A DNA stretch of 64,000 nucleotides from Castor canadensis (GCF_047511655.1 NC_133386.1:170707146-170771145), one strand, 5' to 3'; numbered from the stretch's first letter, positions 1-11,396 are shown. Program-made: numbers and translations. The notes: generated by a model from the letters alone, not told the origin.

Positions 1-859
1 GTGATACTGTTACAACCTTGTGGTATACTAGGAGCTACAGAATTGTACACTTTAAAATGTAAATAATTTTCTGGTGTGTAAATTATAACTCAACAGCAAC
101 AATAAAAACCCTAGATGCAGAAGAGTACGTGTAAACAAAGTGTTTATGTATAGAGTAAACAAAGTAATTTTTCTCCAGAAAGATTATATATTATCATCAT
201 AGAATACCCTTCATTCATGTTTCCACATGATTTGAGATTTTTTAAAAAAAGTCATATGGATGACTTTTTTATTTTAAAGATTTTTAAGTTTTGTTTAAGA
301 ATCATTCAGTAATATAGGAACAGTTTCCACAAGAACATACCACTATGGTCCCATTTTTAGAATAATATGCTTAAGCATATAGAAAAATAAGGGCAGACAT
401 ACATATGCCAAGGATCTTATAGTGATTTTTCTAATATTCATAAAAAGCATGTTGAATAAAAACATATTAGTTGAAAGAGATGTTAAGGTACATTTTCCTG
501 TCCCCAAATAACTGAGTGTCCATGTGCCAGGCCCTGTGCTAGATATTAGGGACACACAGATACAAGAAGGACAGTGCTTGCCCTGAGATAATTTTTTCTG
601 TGCTGGAAAGAAAAAAGTATAGACATCTATTTCCTTATTTAAGGCTTGTGACTAATTTAAACGATCCCATTCAAAGCTTGGAGCAAAACACTTCTAAGTT
701 CATAACTCAGGTATAAACTGTCCTGCCCTCTCTTCCTCAGGAAGGTTGTTACTGGTATTGGACCAGAGGCTGCTGTTCTGGAGGACAAGTGACTGCTTTA
801 TGTAATAGTAACAAGCAAAATAATAACAAGTAAAAGTATCAAAGCTACCATAATTTGAA

Positions 860-1000
860 TGAGGGGAGCCTAACAGCTTGGCGTAAACAGAGTAATTTAT
901 TAGTAATTGCTACCAATTAATCACCTACTGTGCATCCTGCAGTGTTCCAAGCACTTTACTTGAATTATGGCATTTGAACGCCACTTATGATTATTTGAAT
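860..1000 (+). mobile_element. MIR/L2-like remnant
   Basis: 'cacctactgtgcatcctgca..gttccaagcactttact' is the MIR/L2 phrase. Short and diverged. Confidence 0.5.
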
Positions 1001-1329
1001 GACCACCAAAGCCAGCATCACAATCACTGCCCCCCCACAAAAAAGTGGGTTCTATCAGAATCATGGAGGTTCTCTCCTGCTTGGCAGATCCTCCACATTG
1101 TTTTTAAAGACTTCGCTCGAATCTGCCTAAAGCAACAGTCTCAGACTGTCCTACACCACCCCAAGTGTGGTCCTTATTCACAATGCCATCATCACACAGT
1201 GGCCATTTGGCACCATCATCAGAGGCTCCCCCGAGACTCTTAAGTCCATTCACTATGCTGTCCACTGCTGAGAGGCCAAGAAATGATGGATGAGTTAGCA
1301 CCAACAGCTGTTTCTCTTCTAGACTTTAC

Positions 1330-1490
1330 ACAGCACTCTTACTGTCTTTTGTAACTGCCCAATGACCCTGGAGGTAAGTATTCCCGTTTCACAGCTGGGG
1401 AAAACTGGCTGAAGTGATTTCCCCTTGTGATGCCTGGTCTTTGACTCAGGTTTTAGACAGTTCGCTCTGCCTCCGCCAGACTGACCTTAG
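1330..1490 (+). mobile_element. MIR
   Basis: 'gtattcccgtttcacagctggggaaaact' type text and 'ctggtctttgactcaggtttt' follow the MIR core. Confidence 0.65.
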
Positions 1491-1560
1491 TCAGAGCTGG
1501 AGAGGGATTAGGGGATCTGTTAATATCTGCTTTACCGTAAGGCCATAATATCTGTAAAGT

Positions 1561-1865
1561 GATCCCTTGGTATCCACAGGGAATTGGCGCCAGAACCTCT
1601 CAAGGACACCAAAATCTGAGGATGCTTAAGTCCCTTAGGTTCCTTAAATGGTATAGTATTTGCATATAACCTATGTATTCGCCTGTATATGCTAAATGAC
1701 TGCTTATTATACCTAACATAATGTAAACACTATGTGAACCGTATTGTTTAGGGAATAATGACAAGGAAAAATAATCTTTACGTGTTTGATACACACAAAA
1801 TATTTTAAAAATATTTTTGACCCATGGTTGGTTGAATCCCTGGAGTGAAACCCACTGGCAAACTG
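1561..1865 (+). mobile_element. MER2-type non-autonomous DNA transposon
   Basis: The start 'ccttggtatccacaggga', the phrase 'ttgcatataacctatg' and the end 'catggttggttgaatccc' match the Tigger-derived MER2 consensus as I recall it. It is diverged, in plus orientation. Confidence 0.8.
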
Positions 1866-2099
1866 TATTTTGAGAACTGCTGGTTATCAGATGAATGTTC
1901 TGGGGCTTATGTTCATGAGAAGAAAATGTTTGCAATTCACATTACTTTAAACATATATGTGCGTATGTATATATACACATATGTGGGGAGTGGATTAAAG
2001 CCTATGAGAACTGGACACAAGCAAGGTGAGATGCGGCTCACCTGCTTTTCCCAGATTGGCACAGCTCAGGAAGCAGAACAGTTGTTTCTCCTAAGGTGT

Positions 2100-2880
2100 T
2101 TGTGTTCAGAGAAGCAGGAATGCAGGTTTGTGTCTCTGCTCCACCCCATTTGCCATGGTTTATAAAAGGCCTGCTGAGGAGGGCTTGAGGCTTTGCTTTT
2201 TGCCTTTGACTTTTATTTTGGGCTTTGGCTTGGGTTTTTCTGCTTTGGGCTTTTTAGTGTGGGAAGCTTTTGGAGGGGTAAAAGAATTACTGAAGGGAAA
2301 AGAATTACTAAAGGGAAATTGCTGAAGGGAAAAGAATGGCTAAAGAGGGGTTGATAGAAAGTTTGCACCAAGAACTTTAACGTAGGTTTTCGAAGGCTAA
2401 AGAAAAGCCAAAGAGAACATGGGACAGTGCAAGATAGAGGACCAAGACTGCAAGTCTGAGCACGGAAGCTTTAAGACAGTTAAGGAGTGCTAAAGAAAAG
2501 CTGCAAGCCTGGGGGCAAAAGACCAAAAGAGTGATAAAGCAAAAGATAAGCTAAGAGAAAACATGGGACAGTGAGAGTCTAACAAAAGAGGTTTTAAGCA
2601 AGGTTTTAAAGAAGACTTTAAAAGCAAAGTTTTAAAGAACTGCAAGGAGTAAGGCCTTAAAGAAAAAGATAGAGAAAAGAAGCAATGAGGGTTGGGCATC
2701 TCCACCCGAGCACCCAACATACTTGACCCCACTTTCTGTCTGTCTGTCTATCCTGTGTCTTTTCTGAATCTCCAGTTGCCCCCAGTTAAGCCCAATTAAG
2801 TTCAGTAATAACCAGGAGTGAGGGAGAAAGCTCACTCCGACAAGGGAGGGAGCGAGAAAACAGCGCCCCCTCCACACATA
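2100..2880 (+). mobile_element. LTR-like block with TATA box and A/G-rich repeats
   Basis: A tataaaag box lies at 2,160. A long purine-rich section with loosely repeated units follows, then a U5-like 'tttctgtctgtctgtctatcctgtgtcttttctgaatctcc' type pyrimidine stretch beginning at 2,731. This resembles class II (ERVK) rodent LTRs, but no primer-binding site or coding part is seen, so a solo LTR is only a suggestion. Confidence 0.35.
2270..2690 (+). repeat. A/G-rich degenerate repeats
   Basis: Units such as 'gggaaaagaattactgaa' repeat about every 20 bases at 2,278-2,340. The phrase 'aacatgggacagtg' occurs at about 2,416 and 2,560, and 'gctaaagaaaagc' occurs twice. The plus strand is strongly poor in C and T. 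Confidence 0.75.
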
Positions 2881-2893
2881 CACACATATATGG

Positions 2894-2939
2894 TCACATT
2901 ATCTTTAAATATTTAATGCTATATTTAAAGATAATGTGA
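2894..2939. repeat. Perfect 19-bp inverted repeat with 8-base loop
   Basis: Left arm tcacattatctttaaatat (2,894-2,912), loop ttaatgct, right arm its exact reverse complement (2,921-2,939). It can form a cruciform, or a hairpin in RNA of either strand. Confidence 0.95.
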
Positions 2940-3086
2940 ATCTCAAACATTTTTTCTTCTCATAGAGAATAGAAAAAAATATATATATGAGCAGTTTTAG
3001 GTTCACAGAAAAATTGAGCAGGAACCTCTCCACTATTAACAACATACCTAGTGTTCTACCAGTTTTTCTTTAAAAAACAGAAGACA

Positions 3087-3180
3087 GGCTGGTGGAGTGG
3101 CTCAAGTGGTAGAACATCAGCCTAGCAAGCTTGATGCCTTGAGTTCAAACCCTAATACTGCCAAAAAAGTAAACCAAAAA
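3087..3180 (+). mobile_element. ID-like SINE
   Basis: 'ggctggtggagtggctcaag' start and 'gagttcaaaccctaatactg' box B region. Confidence 0.85.
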
Positions 3181-3302
3181 ATAGGAGACACTTTTTATTT
3201 TAGGAAAAGTTAAAGTTGTACTATTTGTTATAACTGATAAATATACACAGACTCATCATTATCACCCAAAGTTCCTAATTTATATTAGTGTTATATATTG
3301 TA

Positions 3303-3880
3303 TATCAGTCTGTTTTTCACAACTACAACAAAATGCCTAACATGGGCTAACTTTATAAGAAAAGAAGTTGATTTAGTTCATACTTCTGGAGATTCAAAGT
3401 CCAAGATTGGGCAGCCTCATTGTTTGGGCCTTTGCTGAGGTACAAAAAGGTAGATGGCATCAGTCACATCATGGTGGGGACACATGTGGAAGGTAGGATC
3501 ACATCTCAAAACAAGAAATCAGAGAGAGCCGAATAGGTCAGGCTTAGACTTATTTATATGAAACCTCTCCCAGAACTATTGAGGGGTCACATAAAAACTA
3601 CTTTGATTCCTTCTGAGAACTTTACCTGTCTTACTAAAGGAATCCCTTCTCCCCCAACTAGACCCCACTTCTCAAAGGTTCCACCTTCCAGCAAGGTACA
3701 GAGACACAGGCTTGTTATGCTAGCATTCAGGAGGCTGAGGCAGGAGGATCGAAAGTTCAAAGCTAGTCTGGGTTGTGTAGTGAGACTTTGCCTCAAAATA
3801 AAAACAAGTTCTACCTCTTAAGCATTTTCACACTGAAGACCCAGCCCCCAAAAGATGGACCTTGGGGCAGACAACAAAAA
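3303..3880 (-). mobile_element. MaLR (MST/MLT-type) LTR, antisense
   Basis: 'tcagtctgtttttcacaac' then 'ctttataagaaaagaag' is the reversed 3' end of a MaLR LTR. The 3' side is split by a B1-like SINE at about 3,702-3,801. Confidence 0.65.
3702..3801 (+). mobile_element. B1-like SINE inside MaLR LTR
   Basis: 'caggaggctgaggcaggagg' and 'tagtctgggttgtgtagtga' are 7SL-derived text. Confidence 0.8.
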
Positions 3881-4069
3881 ACACCTACACCACTGCACAC
3901 ATTCTATGGGTTGTGCCAAATGTATACTGACATGTATCCACCTTGATAGTTCCCTGCCTTAAAAATATTCTATGCTCTTCCTATTGCTCTTTCTGTTCAC
4001 CTTTAACCCTGGCCACCACTTTTTATTGTCTCCATATTTTTGTCCTCTCCAGAATGTCATATAGTTGGA

Positions 4070-4157
4070 CTTTTTTTTTTTATAGTACTGGGGTTTGAAC
4101 TCAGGTCCTCATGCTTGCTAGTCAGGCACTCTACCACTTGAGCCACTCCACCAGTTC
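4070..4157 (-). mobile_element. ID-like SINE with target duplication
   Basis: Antisense. It is flanked by 'agaatgtcatatagttgga' (4,051-4,069) and the same with one change (4,158-4,176). Confidence 0.92.
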
Positions 4158-5869
4158 AGAATGTCATGTAGTTGGAATTACATAGTATATTTTCAGAATG
4201 GCTTTCTTCATTTAATAGTATGTATTTATTTATGTTTTTTCTACATCTTCCCATGACTTAATAACTCACTTCTTTACAATGCTGAATAAAATTCCATTAT
4301 AGGATGTACAGTTTACCCATTCACCTTTTGAAGATATCTTGGTTGCATCCAAGTTTTGGCAATTATCAATTAAGCTGCTATAAACCTCCATGTGCATTTT
4401 TTTATGCAGACGTAAGTTTTGAACTCATTTGGGTAAATGTTAAAGAATGTGACTGCCAAATCATATATATGGTAAGAGTATGTTTAGCTTTGTAAGAAAC
4501 TGTCACACTATCATCCAGGTGGCCATACCATTTGGCACTCCCACTAGCAACGGATGAGAGTTTCTATTGCTCCACATCTTGGCCAACATCTGATGGCCGT
4601 GGTTTAGATTTGGCCATTCTAATAGGTATCTTCATTGTTGTTTACATTAGCCGTTTTTAAAAGCTTAACAATTTAGTTAAGAAAATATGGGATTTAAGAG
4701 GTAATAAAAAGATCTTGGTATTGGTCTACTTCCCTCTCCTTCCCACCTCTACTGCCTAATATACATAGCTAAAACACAGGTAAGAGACCTGGCTGATGGT
4801 AGGACAGAGGACAGAGCTCCTAACTGCTATTCTGATAGTCATTCAATATCTTTCTTTTCTCATTTGGAAATTATATTCTTTACAGTGAGGGGGCCAAGAG
4901 ACACAAATGAGCAAGGTAAAAAATTGGGTCTTTTGTGCTGCTACGTAACTAGTGATTGAATATTTGTGGAGGGAATGACTGTGCTCTCTGCAGGGGCACC
5001 ACTACACTTTCTACGCTACCTGTGAATTAACATGGCTTTCACTGAAGATGGAGGTTGGCTCATTACTAAACCAAGGACTTTGCATTTAGGGCTTGGAATT
5101 TTAGCTAATTTCAGGAATGTATATCAAAATTATTAGATACCCCTGGTTTTTACACAGGATAACTCTAGTTAGTCTTCTCCTTTTGAGGGAAATTAATCTT
5201 CTCTCTTGCAGATTTTGCTGAACCTATGGGTCTCCCTAAGCCTTTTGTGAGTATCTGACATGGTCACTATTCCTTACTATTGACATTGGGAAAAATTTGT
5301 GGTAGGGAGTGTAAGAATGAAATAAACTTAAAGAGTGTTTTCATTTTAGCTCTTAGAAATGGAAGTCTGGCGTTTTATCTTGTGAACCAAAGACCACTCT
5401 GAAACTGCCGTTCCTTACCAGTATCACAAATTACCCAGGGCCATAATCAGTAAAAAACAGAAGGCATGTCTTTGCTGGTTTCTTTCCTCTATCTACCATT
5501 TCCTAAGCTATCTTAACAGAATTCATGGAGATAGAGATTCCATAGTTTAGTCAATTTGGAAAATGCAGATTAGGCAGGATTTGTACATGTTAGCACTTCC
5601 TACCCCATGTTCATGAGTACCTTGCTCTCTGAGGCCACCTCACCTTAGTACCTACTGTTGCCTCTTCCAGACTACCTTTCTATGTCTTCTGAATCCCCTC
5701 AGGACTCAGTAGGTACTAGATGTCCCACAGAATGAGACAGAGATATGAAGAGTCACTTGAGACAGCCAAATAGGACTTTGCTATAATTTTTATACATGTC
5801 CTTTCTTCATCTTTGTACCTCCAGACCTAGTTCAGGCCCTGGCACACAGAAGACTCTCAGAAGTTTGGG

Positions 5870-6062
5870 AGGTAGCATAGTGTCAGAGTTTAAAAGCACA
5901 AGTTTTGGAATTGGCTACTCAACCTTAGTCCATTGCTTAATCTGAGCCTACGTTTTCTCATTTCATATAGGAAGAAAAGATCACCCTGAGAGGTAGATGA
6001 GAGGCTTTAAATTTCAAAAATGTATGGAAAGTACATAGCTAATAAATGGTAGCTCTTAGCTG
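5870..6062 (+). mobile_element. MIR
   Basis: 'ggtagcatagtgtcagagtt' to 'gctaataaatggtagctctt' gives the MIR order from 5' end to tail. Confidence 0.8.
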
Positions 6063-6157
6063 TTGATTACAAGTTGAGTGAGAATTGGAAAAGCACAAGT
6101 TTCCCAGGCTCTCATCCCTCATTGCACTTAGGAGACAGGGAACAGGGAGGCTCTTAC

Positions 6158-6259
6158 CGGCCATGGCAATGAGACATGTATCAAGGTTGGGTGTACAGGT
6201 AACATTCGACTTGCAGACAATAGTTGGGTGAGGACAATTGTAGCAGGTGAGGCTAAAAC
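6158..6259 (-). CDS. CD59: CD59 exon for N-terminal part of mature protein
   Basis: This exon is 102 nt, phase 1 at both ends, with acceptor gattctag and donor gtaaga. It reads from G-F-S-L-T-C-Y-N-C-P to C-L-I-A-M-A. The cysteine spacing (C3, C6, C13, C19, C26 in mature numbering) is that of CD59. The T-C-T-P-N-L-D-T-C-L stretch resembles rodent rather than human CD59. Confidence 0.93.
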
Positions 6260-8342
6260 CTAGAATCAGGAAGAAAGCATGTCAGGACCTGTTAAACCAT
6301 CCCTAATTTAATCACCTGGCAGTAGAACAGAGCTCACCACCTCCATTAGGTGAACAGAAATATCCACAGCTAGCATATTCATGTCTGTGCACCTATGTGC
6401 TAAGTTCTTTAGAGAATTGTTGTAAGTGGTAGGGTCAAGAAATTTCATCCCCAATTTGCAAGAGAAAACTAAGAGAAGATGCTACATAGCATGTCCAAAG
6501 TCACACAGCTAAATAACAGCTGAGACTCAAACCCAGGCCATTAGTTCTAAAACCCAAGCTTGATTTAACCAAAATGTTTTTCTAGTTGTCCTGAGTGAGA
6601 AAGAGAAGGAAACAGTACAAATTGCAGGGGGGTGGAAATGGGGGCCAAAGACAAGTCATAAGTCAGTTGGGTATTCTATCTACTACTTAGCCAGGTGGAA
6701 TGGGTTTGACCTTCCAGGATACCAGTTTCTAGGCTGTTCTTCCCCTGGTTCCTTCCCTGGAAGAAGTTGTTCAGAGTCTCAATGTCTCTCACAGTAGGAA
6801 TACACAGAGTCGAATGTGATTTTCTGCCTATAGACATTTCTATGACATGTTGATCTGTGTCATGGAAGTTCCCCCAGAGGCTCCTCAGAGTCTTGGGCAG
6901 CAGCAAAGGAAGTCTCTTATGTATGTTCATGTACACATGCTTCACACCCCAATTCTCTGAGGAAGGCCTATGTGCACTCCAGACCTGTCCCAGCAGTTGA
7001 TGGCCCCAAGAGTCATGAATTCTTTTTTTTTCTCAAAAAGGGAAAGAATATTCAAAGGTGTCCTTAGGCAAGTTACTCCTTTGCCTCAGTCTCCTCTACT
7101 GCCTTATGGGCACAACAGCGCTGACCCCTCATGGGATGGCTAGAAGGAGATTAAATGATAGGTTTAGGCTGAGTTCCAAGTCCATAATAAGCAGTCAGTA
7201 TAACACACAACACCTAGAAACCTGTTTTTTTGTTTTTTTTAATTGCTCATTGTATTTCTTACTCTTTCCTGCCTCCCATCCACCCCCAAAAGAAAATAAT
7301 GGAGCTTACGATGAAGCATGAAGCAAAGAAAGTAGCATGGGTAATCCTATTGTTAAAAAGTTCAGACTCAGATGACTTCTTTCAGGAATCTGGGGAAGGG
7401 TGCCCAGAAAAGGGGTGGGAAGGAAGGGTGGTCCTGGGGAAAGGTGGAGCAGAGGTGAAAAGCAGGAATGCAGGCATTAGACTGGGCTCACATTCACATT
7501 CTCTTTTTTTTTTTTTCAAGATAGGGTCTTGTGGAACTATTTGCCTGTGCTGGCTTTGAACTGTGATCCTCCTGATCTCTGCCTCCTGAGTAGCTAGGAT
7601 CACAGGCGTGAGCCACTGGCTCCCAGCTTAGGCTCACATTCTGACATACTACTTCTGGGTATGATTTTCAAAGTTATTTAATCTTTTGGGCTTTAATCTT
7701 GCCATTTGTAATAATCCTATTAGGTTGGCATAAGGATTAGTGAATAAATGCATGTACAGGACTTGGACTTGCAATGGGCACAGCACTCTAGAAATCCTTA
7801 GTCTACTGAGCAGTTTTCTGAGCTGTCACTATGAATCATCATCACTATAGCACACGAGAAGCCACCAGGAGGAAGGACTGAGCTCAGAAGGCTCTGAGTA
7901 CAGTGGCCTAGAAGGGGACTACTCAGCACTCTAAGGACAGCATCCACTGGACTTCTCAAGGAGCTGGTGGCAGGAGGGGTGAAATCTAAGCTGCCATTCC
8001 CTCCCCTCTAGAAAAACCAGCCCTGTAACTCAAGATGGGCTGTAATTCAGGAAGGTGCCCCATGGAGGGCAAGGCCATAACACTGGAGTTGTCATACAAC
8101 TCCAGACCTGGAATACCTGGAAGCAAAGGAACCAAAGCCAGTCCTGGAAGAGGGACTAGGGCATCAGTTTAGTTTCCCAAAGAACCAAGAGAAAGGAATG
8201 TCATGGCCAATGCAGCCCAGATGGTCCACATCCATGTCCAGAGACTGGACCACTCACCTGGGCAGTACAGGACAGCCAGAATAAGCAGGAGCTGGAGTAG
8301 GATGAACTCTTCTGTACTTCTCATTGTGCCTATCCACAGAGT
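6158..8342 (-). CDS. CD59: CD59 glycoprotein gene, partial (signal-peptide exon and first mature-protein exon)
   Basis: CD59 is a small GPI-anchored Ly6/uPAR-fold protein on the cell surface. It binds C8 and C9 and blocks assembly of the complement membrane attack complex. Two minus-strand exons are seen. One starts the protein with a hydrophobic leader (MRSTEEFILLQLLLILAVLY). The other begins the mature domain with the family pattern CYNCP and encodes five cysteines of the three-finger fold. Both splice junctions are phase 1, with good GT and AG sites. A sequon N-V-T lies just before the fifth cysteine, at about mature residue 16. The remaining exon (rest of the cysteines and GPI signal) was not found in the first 6.1 kb, so it is presumably outside the window. 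FBXO3 lies upstream on the same strand, as in human. Identification is by motif and synteny. Confidence 0.93.
6380..6550 (+). mobile_element. MIR
   Basis: 'tccaaagtcacacagctaaa' then 'tgagactcaaacccaggcc' is the MIR core. Confidence 0.75.
7502..7626 (-). mobile_element. B1-like SINE
   Basis: Antisense, from a T run to 'gtgagccactggctcccagc', with 'ggctcacattc' on both sides. Confidence 0.88.
8258..8342 (-). CDS. CD59: CD59 exon with start codon and signal peptide
   Basis: The splice acceptor (ccttgcag) ends at 8343. A short 5' UTR follows, then ATG at 8324-8322. The coding part, 8324 down to 8258, is 22 codons plus one base, and the donor gtgagt follows at 8257. The peptide has a short polar start, a leucine-rich core and a C-P before the junction, typical of a cleaved secretion signal. 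This start is the only ATG in frame with the leader. Confidence 0.93.
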
Positions 8343-9334
8343 CTGCAAGGAAGGGACAAAAGGGATTGTCATGGGCCAAGAAATGCCTGCTAGTTATCTC
8401 TGAAACCAAGATCAGAAGGCTGAAAGGGCCTCAAGAAACATGGGCAGGAGTCCATGACCAAGAATGAGTAGGGAGCTTCCAGGACTACAGGGTGCTGCTC
8501 TCTGGAGGGCAGTGTAGCCCCCTCCTCCTGCCCCAAGACCTCACTTGGTGAGATGGGCAGCTGTGGGGTGGTCAAAGCTCACCAGACTCAGTCAGGAAAA
8601 CTCAGACTCCACCCCAGCTCTAACCTACCTACAAAGCACTCAGTCCCTACAAGCTCCAGTGGGAATAATACTGTCTTCCTCATAAGGGTCACTTAGTCCA
8701 ATATCAACACAAGAAAAACTAATTAAGATGGTAACTGCATTTCATACTCTACTGGCCCCTACAAGGTGCTAGCTGAGCTGAAGGGCTTCTCCCCAGGCCG
8801 AGTCACTAAGTGAAGGGGACCAAAGGGAGGACCTCTGGAAGGCACTGGCAGGCATTCACTCAGTACAGACAGCATAGGCTCTGGCACCCCACCTTACCAA
8901 GTGTGGTGGTGACACTCCTCGTTCACTTTGGGGAAGGAAAGAGAGGCTCTGGGTAACTTCAAAGATTAGTTCTCATTGCAAAAATGACTAGATGTATAGC
9001 AATAAGCACTACCCTCTTTTCAGCTAATAAGGAAGCCAAGGCATGGGCGGTTTTGAACCCGCCTAAGTGCAAAGCTCGGGTAACAGATCTAAGCCTTCCA
9101 GCCCCACTCCTCCACCCCTGGACCCACCCTGACATAAGGAGATGATAGCTTCTTGAGCCTGAGTGTTGTGTGTGCTATTCTCCTGAGGCCTGAAGCCTGC
9201 AAGCCAGGTCTCAGACCTAGCAGACAGATGGGGCTCACTGTGGAATGAGCTACCTGTCCTCCCCAGGGCTTGGACAGGTACACAATCTTCATCTCCTACA
9301 TCATTGAAGGTCACCTGTTGATCAAGACCCAAGA

Positions 9335-9547
9335 CGGGCTGGGTGCTGGTGGCTCACACCTGTAACCCTAGCTGCTTGGGAGGCAGCTATCAGGAGGATC
9401 ATAATTCAAAGCCAACTAGAGCAACTCTATCTTGAAAATATTCAACACAAAAAGGGCTGGGGGAGTGGCTCAAGTGTAGAGTGCCTGCCTAGCAAGCGTG
9501 AGGCCCTGAGTTCAAACCCCAGTACTGACAGGAAAAAAAAAAAAAAA
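9335..9547 (+). mobile_element. Full composite B1-like + ID-like SINE
   Basis: A B1-like left half (9,336-9,455) is joined to an ID-like right half (9,457-9,530) and an A tail. 'aagacccaaga' flanks it at 9,324-9,334 and 9,548-9,558. This is the best copy for defining the family. Confidence 0.93.
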
Positions 9548-11066
9548 AAGACCCAAGATTGAGAAGCTACCAAGGGCAGTGTTTAAGCACTGTCCAAAGA
9601 AGAAACTATTGAGTCTTGTGGTAGCGGGGCTGTGGTGGCTAAGGACAAACAGGGCCTAGCCTTCCCTCAGCATGATGCCAGCTTCTTGTTTGGTTACCCC
9701 ATAGGAGGAGTTCTGGGTAGAAAGGATGACTTACAGACTCAGATTGGACAGGGCTCAGGTCCATGAGGAACTGTGGCAAATGAGCAAGGAGAGAAGGGCA
9801 TTGATCCCCCACTCTTCAAAAACAAAACAAAAAAATCCCCAGCCAGGCAAGGCACTCAGACACTTCCTAAAAGTTAAAAAGAGCTGCTGTATCAGTATCC
9901 CCATCAGAGCAGGAAGGGAGTACCCTCCTGACTCAGGCTAGGCACTGGAAAAGTGTCAGACTGGCAAAGGCTGCTAGTATCGGAGACTTCCCTTGGGATG
10001 GTCCCTGACATAAATAACACTGTGATAACACCCAGGTCCTCTACCCAGGAGTGTTTTGTGATGAAGTGCAGTAGAAACAATGGGCAGGAGTAAAACAACA
10101 AGCTGGTTCAGGGCACAGGCTTCTTAGTCTAGTAAGAAGGCCTCTGAACAAGGCCTTGAATAGTTTTGGCTTGGGCACTTATTTACTGTGTGTTACCTCT
10201 GACCTCCATTCTTCATTTAGTAAATGTGGGGACAGTTCTATGTACTGCAAAGCACAATGTTTGCCCAAAGAAGACACTCAAAAAGCAGAAGCCACTATGG
10301 GTATTACTGAGAAGTTGTGAGGTTGTCAGGAGGAAGAAACTGGGCAGGGAGGGAATGAGGGCAGCACTACAGAGTGTAACAATAGATGAGAAAGCAAGCT
10401 AAACACTCTGGACTGGATGAGTAGGGAAGATCTTGGGCCCCAAAGCTAAGGCAGCCTTGAGCTTTCGGGGTTGGATAGAGGATGTCAAGTCTTGGCTTCA
10501 GGTTTGCTTGACTGCCTAGTAATGACAGGGCTGCTTCTATGTCAAGGCGACAGAAAGGCTGTGATGGCAGAGGAGGAAGTGGCCAGTGTATTGATGCCAA
10601 GATTGGGTTATCTGAATGGAAAGAAGACCAAGTCTTTGTTAACCGCTACTAACATGAGTTTCCGGGAGCAATACTGTCATATGGAGTGTGCGTGTAATAT
10701 GTGCAGAAAAAGGAATCGCTAACTGACTTAAAAGTATTTTATAAATGCCCTAAACAGTGCTGGTGGTAATTAAAATTAAACAAGATTAATTATGACTTTT
10801 TTCTTCCTCATCCTCTACTTTTTTGCTACCCTTCCCTCAAATAGTCTACGATGAACCAAGTATTACTTTTATAATTAGAAACATTAGGAAGAGCTACATA
10901 TTACAAATTTTCCTGTTTAGTAGTCCTATATCATCTATTTTTTGGTAAATCTGAATTTCAAAATAAAATTTCAGAATTTCAAAAATTAAAAAACCCCTCA
11001 ACCTCATGGTTTGAAACTTTGCCCTAGTCAAAAACACCTTCTACTATAATCGTTTTTAAAAAATGA

Positions 11067-11070
<4 letters not shown>

Positions 11071-11104
<34 letters not shown>
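11071..11104. repeat. (TA)17 microsatellite
   Basis: Uninterrupted TA repeat, followed by catatata. Confidence 0.97.
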
Positions 11105-11110
<6 letters not shown>

Positions 11111-11142
11111 TAAATAAGTTAAGTGTAAATAAGATAGTGGGT

Positions 11143-11333
11143 GAGCTGGGAGCCAGTGGCTCACACCTGTAATCCTAGCTACTTAGGAGGTAGAGATCAG
11201 GAGGACACAGTTCAAAACCAGCCCTAGCAAATAGTTACATGAGACCCTATCTGGAAAAACCCTTCACACACACACACACAATAGGGCTGGTGGAGTGGTT
11301 CAAGGTGAAGGCCCTGAGTTAAAGCCCCAGTAC
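11143..11333 (+). mobile_element. Composite SINE
   Basis: A B1-like half, a short (CA)n link at 11,268-11,280, then a shortened ID-like half ending in the (AC)n tract. Confidence 0.88.
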
Positions 11334-11335
11334 CA

Positions 11336-11396
<61 letters not shown>
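11334..11396 (+). repeat. (CA)n microsatellite at SINE tail
   Basis: About 30 CA units with one TA, in place of the usual A tail. Confidence 0.96.

Larger units (their letters stand above)
2960..4690 (-). mobile_element. Old L1, 3' part, antisense, interrupted by a MaLR LTR
   Basis: Pieces at about 2,960-3,300 and 3,880-4,680 read on the minus strand like the end of L1 ORF2 and 3' UTR (for example 'atccagcta..caccatttgg' type text near 4,500-4,560 and 'tccattataggatgtacagtttacccattcac' at 4,292-4,323). An ID SINE sits inside it. Confidence 0.65.
1..6157 (-). other. CD59 intron (downstream of the 102-nt exon); repeat-filled
   Basis: No coding exon is recognised here. In order it contains MIR-like remnants, a MER2 copy, a TATA-bearing LTR-like block with A/G-rich repeats, a perfect inverted repeat, antisense old L1 pieces interrupted by a MaLR LTR, and ID-like SINEs. 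A 330-nt stretch at the very left and the part from about 4.7 to 5.87 kb are AT-rich with nothing I can name. Confidence 0.7.
6260..8257 (-). other. CD59 intron between mature-protein exon and signal-peptide exon
   Basis: It is 2.0 kb long. A MIR-like remnant is near 6380-6550 and an antisense B1-like SINE is at 7502-7626. The rest is unique sequence in which I see no gene. Confidence 0.8.

Noticed and set aside
10471..10722. 83-codon plus-strand open frame ending in a Cys-rich stretch
   Set aside because: It has no recognised family, no start context of note, and lies in a probable intron of CD59 on the opposite strand.
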